From the NCBI RefSeq assembly GCF_000208745.1, contig NC_030852.1:13388072-13452071 (forward strand): a stretch of DNA of 64,000 nt. Direction: 5' to 3'. Each line of letters starts with the position of its first letter. Position 1 is the stretch's first letter. The notes beneath the pieces are model-generated. The model had not been told where the DNA came from. It did not search any database and saw nothing but the letters and a program-made list of their open reading frames with translations. Positions 62,449 to 64,000 of the stretch are shown here, one piece after another. The DNA is from Theobroma cacao. Its lineage: Eukaryota > Streptophyta > Magnoliopsida > Malvales > Malvaceae. A program made the translations under genes and the position numbers.

Positions 62449-63679
62449 TGTCAAGCCCAACCCTAAATTATCTGATTGAGTGATTGTATATTTGAACAGC
62501 CCCGGAAGAATATTTAAAAGTCGGTATTGTGCTTAGAAGTACAAGTAAGTCGATTTATACCTCAAACTAATTAAAATAGGGATTTTAAGATGAAATTGAG
62601 AATTTCACAGTTTAAGGATGACCTAAAATCGTGATTCGGAGTTCGAGGGCCGATTTAGAGTCAATCGGGAAAATTGACTGATTAGGGGGAAATGGTCATT
62701 TTGCCACCTAAAAATTTAATTTGGGTATTTGATGAAATTTTTGACTAAGATTGATTATATGAAGTATAATATGAGGTTTAGCAGTGAAAAAAAAAATTTA
62801 ATTCTCGGTGTTTTTGAAGTATAGGGGCAAAAAACGATAATTCTACCGCCTCAGGGGTAAATCGATAAATTTTCACTCCTGACACTTGTTAAGACCAAGG
62901 GATTTTATTCATCATGGAAATGGATAAACATAAGAAATGTGTGGTGGAGAATTAAAGAATTAAAAGTCAAATATTTAAAATTTAAACCAATAAGGAAATG
63001 CCATGTGTCATGCTTTCATTATTTTATTGTTTCTTTATAAAAAGGCATAAAAACCAGCCCATTTCTCCCATAGTGGTCGGCCAAACCAGAAGAGAAGAGA
63101 AACCAAGGAAGAACAAACCCTAGGTGGGGAAAATCAAAGAGAAAGTGTTGGAATTCAAGAATTTGATCAAGCAAAGGTAAAATTTCTTTGATTTTGCTAG
63201 TGATTTACCTTACCCATGCATTTCTCCTTAATTTCCATGGTTGGATTGTATGTTTTCATGGGGAAATCATGGCTGGCCGAATGGGTTTGGTGAGAGAAAT
63301 GATGTTGGAATTGTTTGATTTTGAGTTATGTTGGTGTTTAGAGTTAGTTAAGCATGTTTAGAAACAAAACAACAAGAAAAGAATCCATTTTCCCCATGAA
63401 CCTTCAATGGTCGAACCCTATGTGAAGTGTAGAAGTAATGAATTGATTTTGTGATCAAGTGAATTGGTTGAAAAATTGATGAAATGATGATTTATGGTGA
63501 GAAAATGGAATGGGAAAATTTTTAGTGATAGTGCACCACAATGGCCGAAATTTTCAAGAAGAATTGTGAGGGTTGTTAGGCTGAATTTTAGATTATTGGA
63601 ATTGTATTTAGTGAATTGAAATATTAGAAATGAAATGGAGCAATTTGGAGCCAAATCGGACACAATTGTCATTTAATCG
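62449..63679 (+). repeat. Family 1 LTR in plus orientation, cut by the terminal gap
   Basis: It starts TGTCAAGCCCAACCC, the 5' end of the LTR seen on minus at 6812. Collinear blocks follow, including GATTTTAAGATGAAATT, GATTCGGAGTTCGA, AATGGTCATTTTGCCAC and GTGGTCGGCCAAA. A TATA box TATAAAAAG is at 63036, about 25 bases before the conserved transcribed block. Divergence from the 3822-6812 copy is clearly larger than between the two LTRs of that element. The flank on the left is CACTA sequence. Confidence 0.85.
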
Positions 63680-64000
63680 NNNNNNNNNNNNNNNNNNNNN
63701 NNNNNNNNNNNNNNNNNNNNNNNNNNNNNNNNNNNNNNNNNNNNNNNNNNNNNNNNNNNNNNNNNNNNNNNNNNNNNNNNNNNNNNNNNNNNNNNNNNNN
63801 NNNNNNNNNNNNNNNNNNNNNNNNNNNNNNNNNNNNNNNNNNNNNNNNNNNNNNNNNNNNNNNNNNNNNNNNNNNNNNNNNNNNNNNNNNNNNNNNNNNN
63901 NNNNNNNNNNNNNNNNNNNNNNNNNNNNNNNNNNNNNNNNNNNNNNNNNNNNNNNNNNNNNNNNNNNNNNNNNNNNNNNNNNNNNNNNNNNNNNNNNNNN
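63680..64000. other. Assembly gap (321 N at window end)
   Basis: Only N bases; the rest of the LTR and any internal region are hidden. Confidence 0.97.

Noticed and set aside
1..64000. tRNA, rRNA or other structural RNA genes
   Set aside because: No cloverleaf or rRNA sequence was recognised by reading; only primer-binding sites matching the initiator Met tRNA 3' end were found. A tRNA or covariance scan was not possible here.

Overview
The window looks like nuclear DNA from a flowering plant, probably a eudicot. It is AT-rich and packed with nested LTR retrotransposons primed by initiator-Met tRNA. It also holds hAT and CACTA transposon relics, and one spliced gene with plant-like intron borders. 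The species cannot be named from the sequence. No bacterial-style operons, CRISPR arrays or RNA genes were seen.

Layout. Positions 1-13605 hold two members of one Ty3/gypsy family (family 1). A plus-strand copy is cut by the window edge and ends at 3821. Next to it is a minus-strand copy, 3822-13605, with ~2.9-3.0 kb LTRs. Positions 13606-25189 hold two members of a second family (family 2) in inverted orientation: C on plus, apparently inserted into D on minus. All four copies carry a recognisably related non-coding internal module where most of pol should be. Positions 26050-29150 are more LTR pieces of family 2 type. Positions 29576-34133 are a rearranged retroelement with a plant-type gag relic. 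Positions 34134-37307 are a dead hAT transposon, joined through a single N to a gag-protease-only gypsy element (37309-39102).

The only host gene I can support runs on the minus strand from 45802 to 40276 in five exons. It encodes a 251-residue protein with an N-terminal thioredoxin-like [2Fe-2S] ferredoxin domain followed by three TPR-like repeats. Its last intron is ~4.2 kb and holds a MITE and other repeats. A 2405-bp solo LTR with a perfect 5-bp target duplication lies 5' of it (46234-48638).

Positions 48644-52196 are AT-rich intergenic DNA with a perfect 33-bp hairpin at 49686-49775. Positions 52197-57416 are a structurally complete Ty1/copia element (457-bp LTRs, target duplication AAATT) with a frame-broken polyprotein and a suspicious duplication across one N. 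Positions 57422-60391 are intergenic. Positions 60392-62448 are a CACTA TNP2 transposase relic, followed by another family 1 LTR (62449-63679) that runs into a terminal run of N.

No convincing new biological system was found. The most unusual signals are the shared non-coding retroelement module with its short conserved reading frame, the perfect hairpin, the ferredoxin-TPR gene, and two likely assembly joins.
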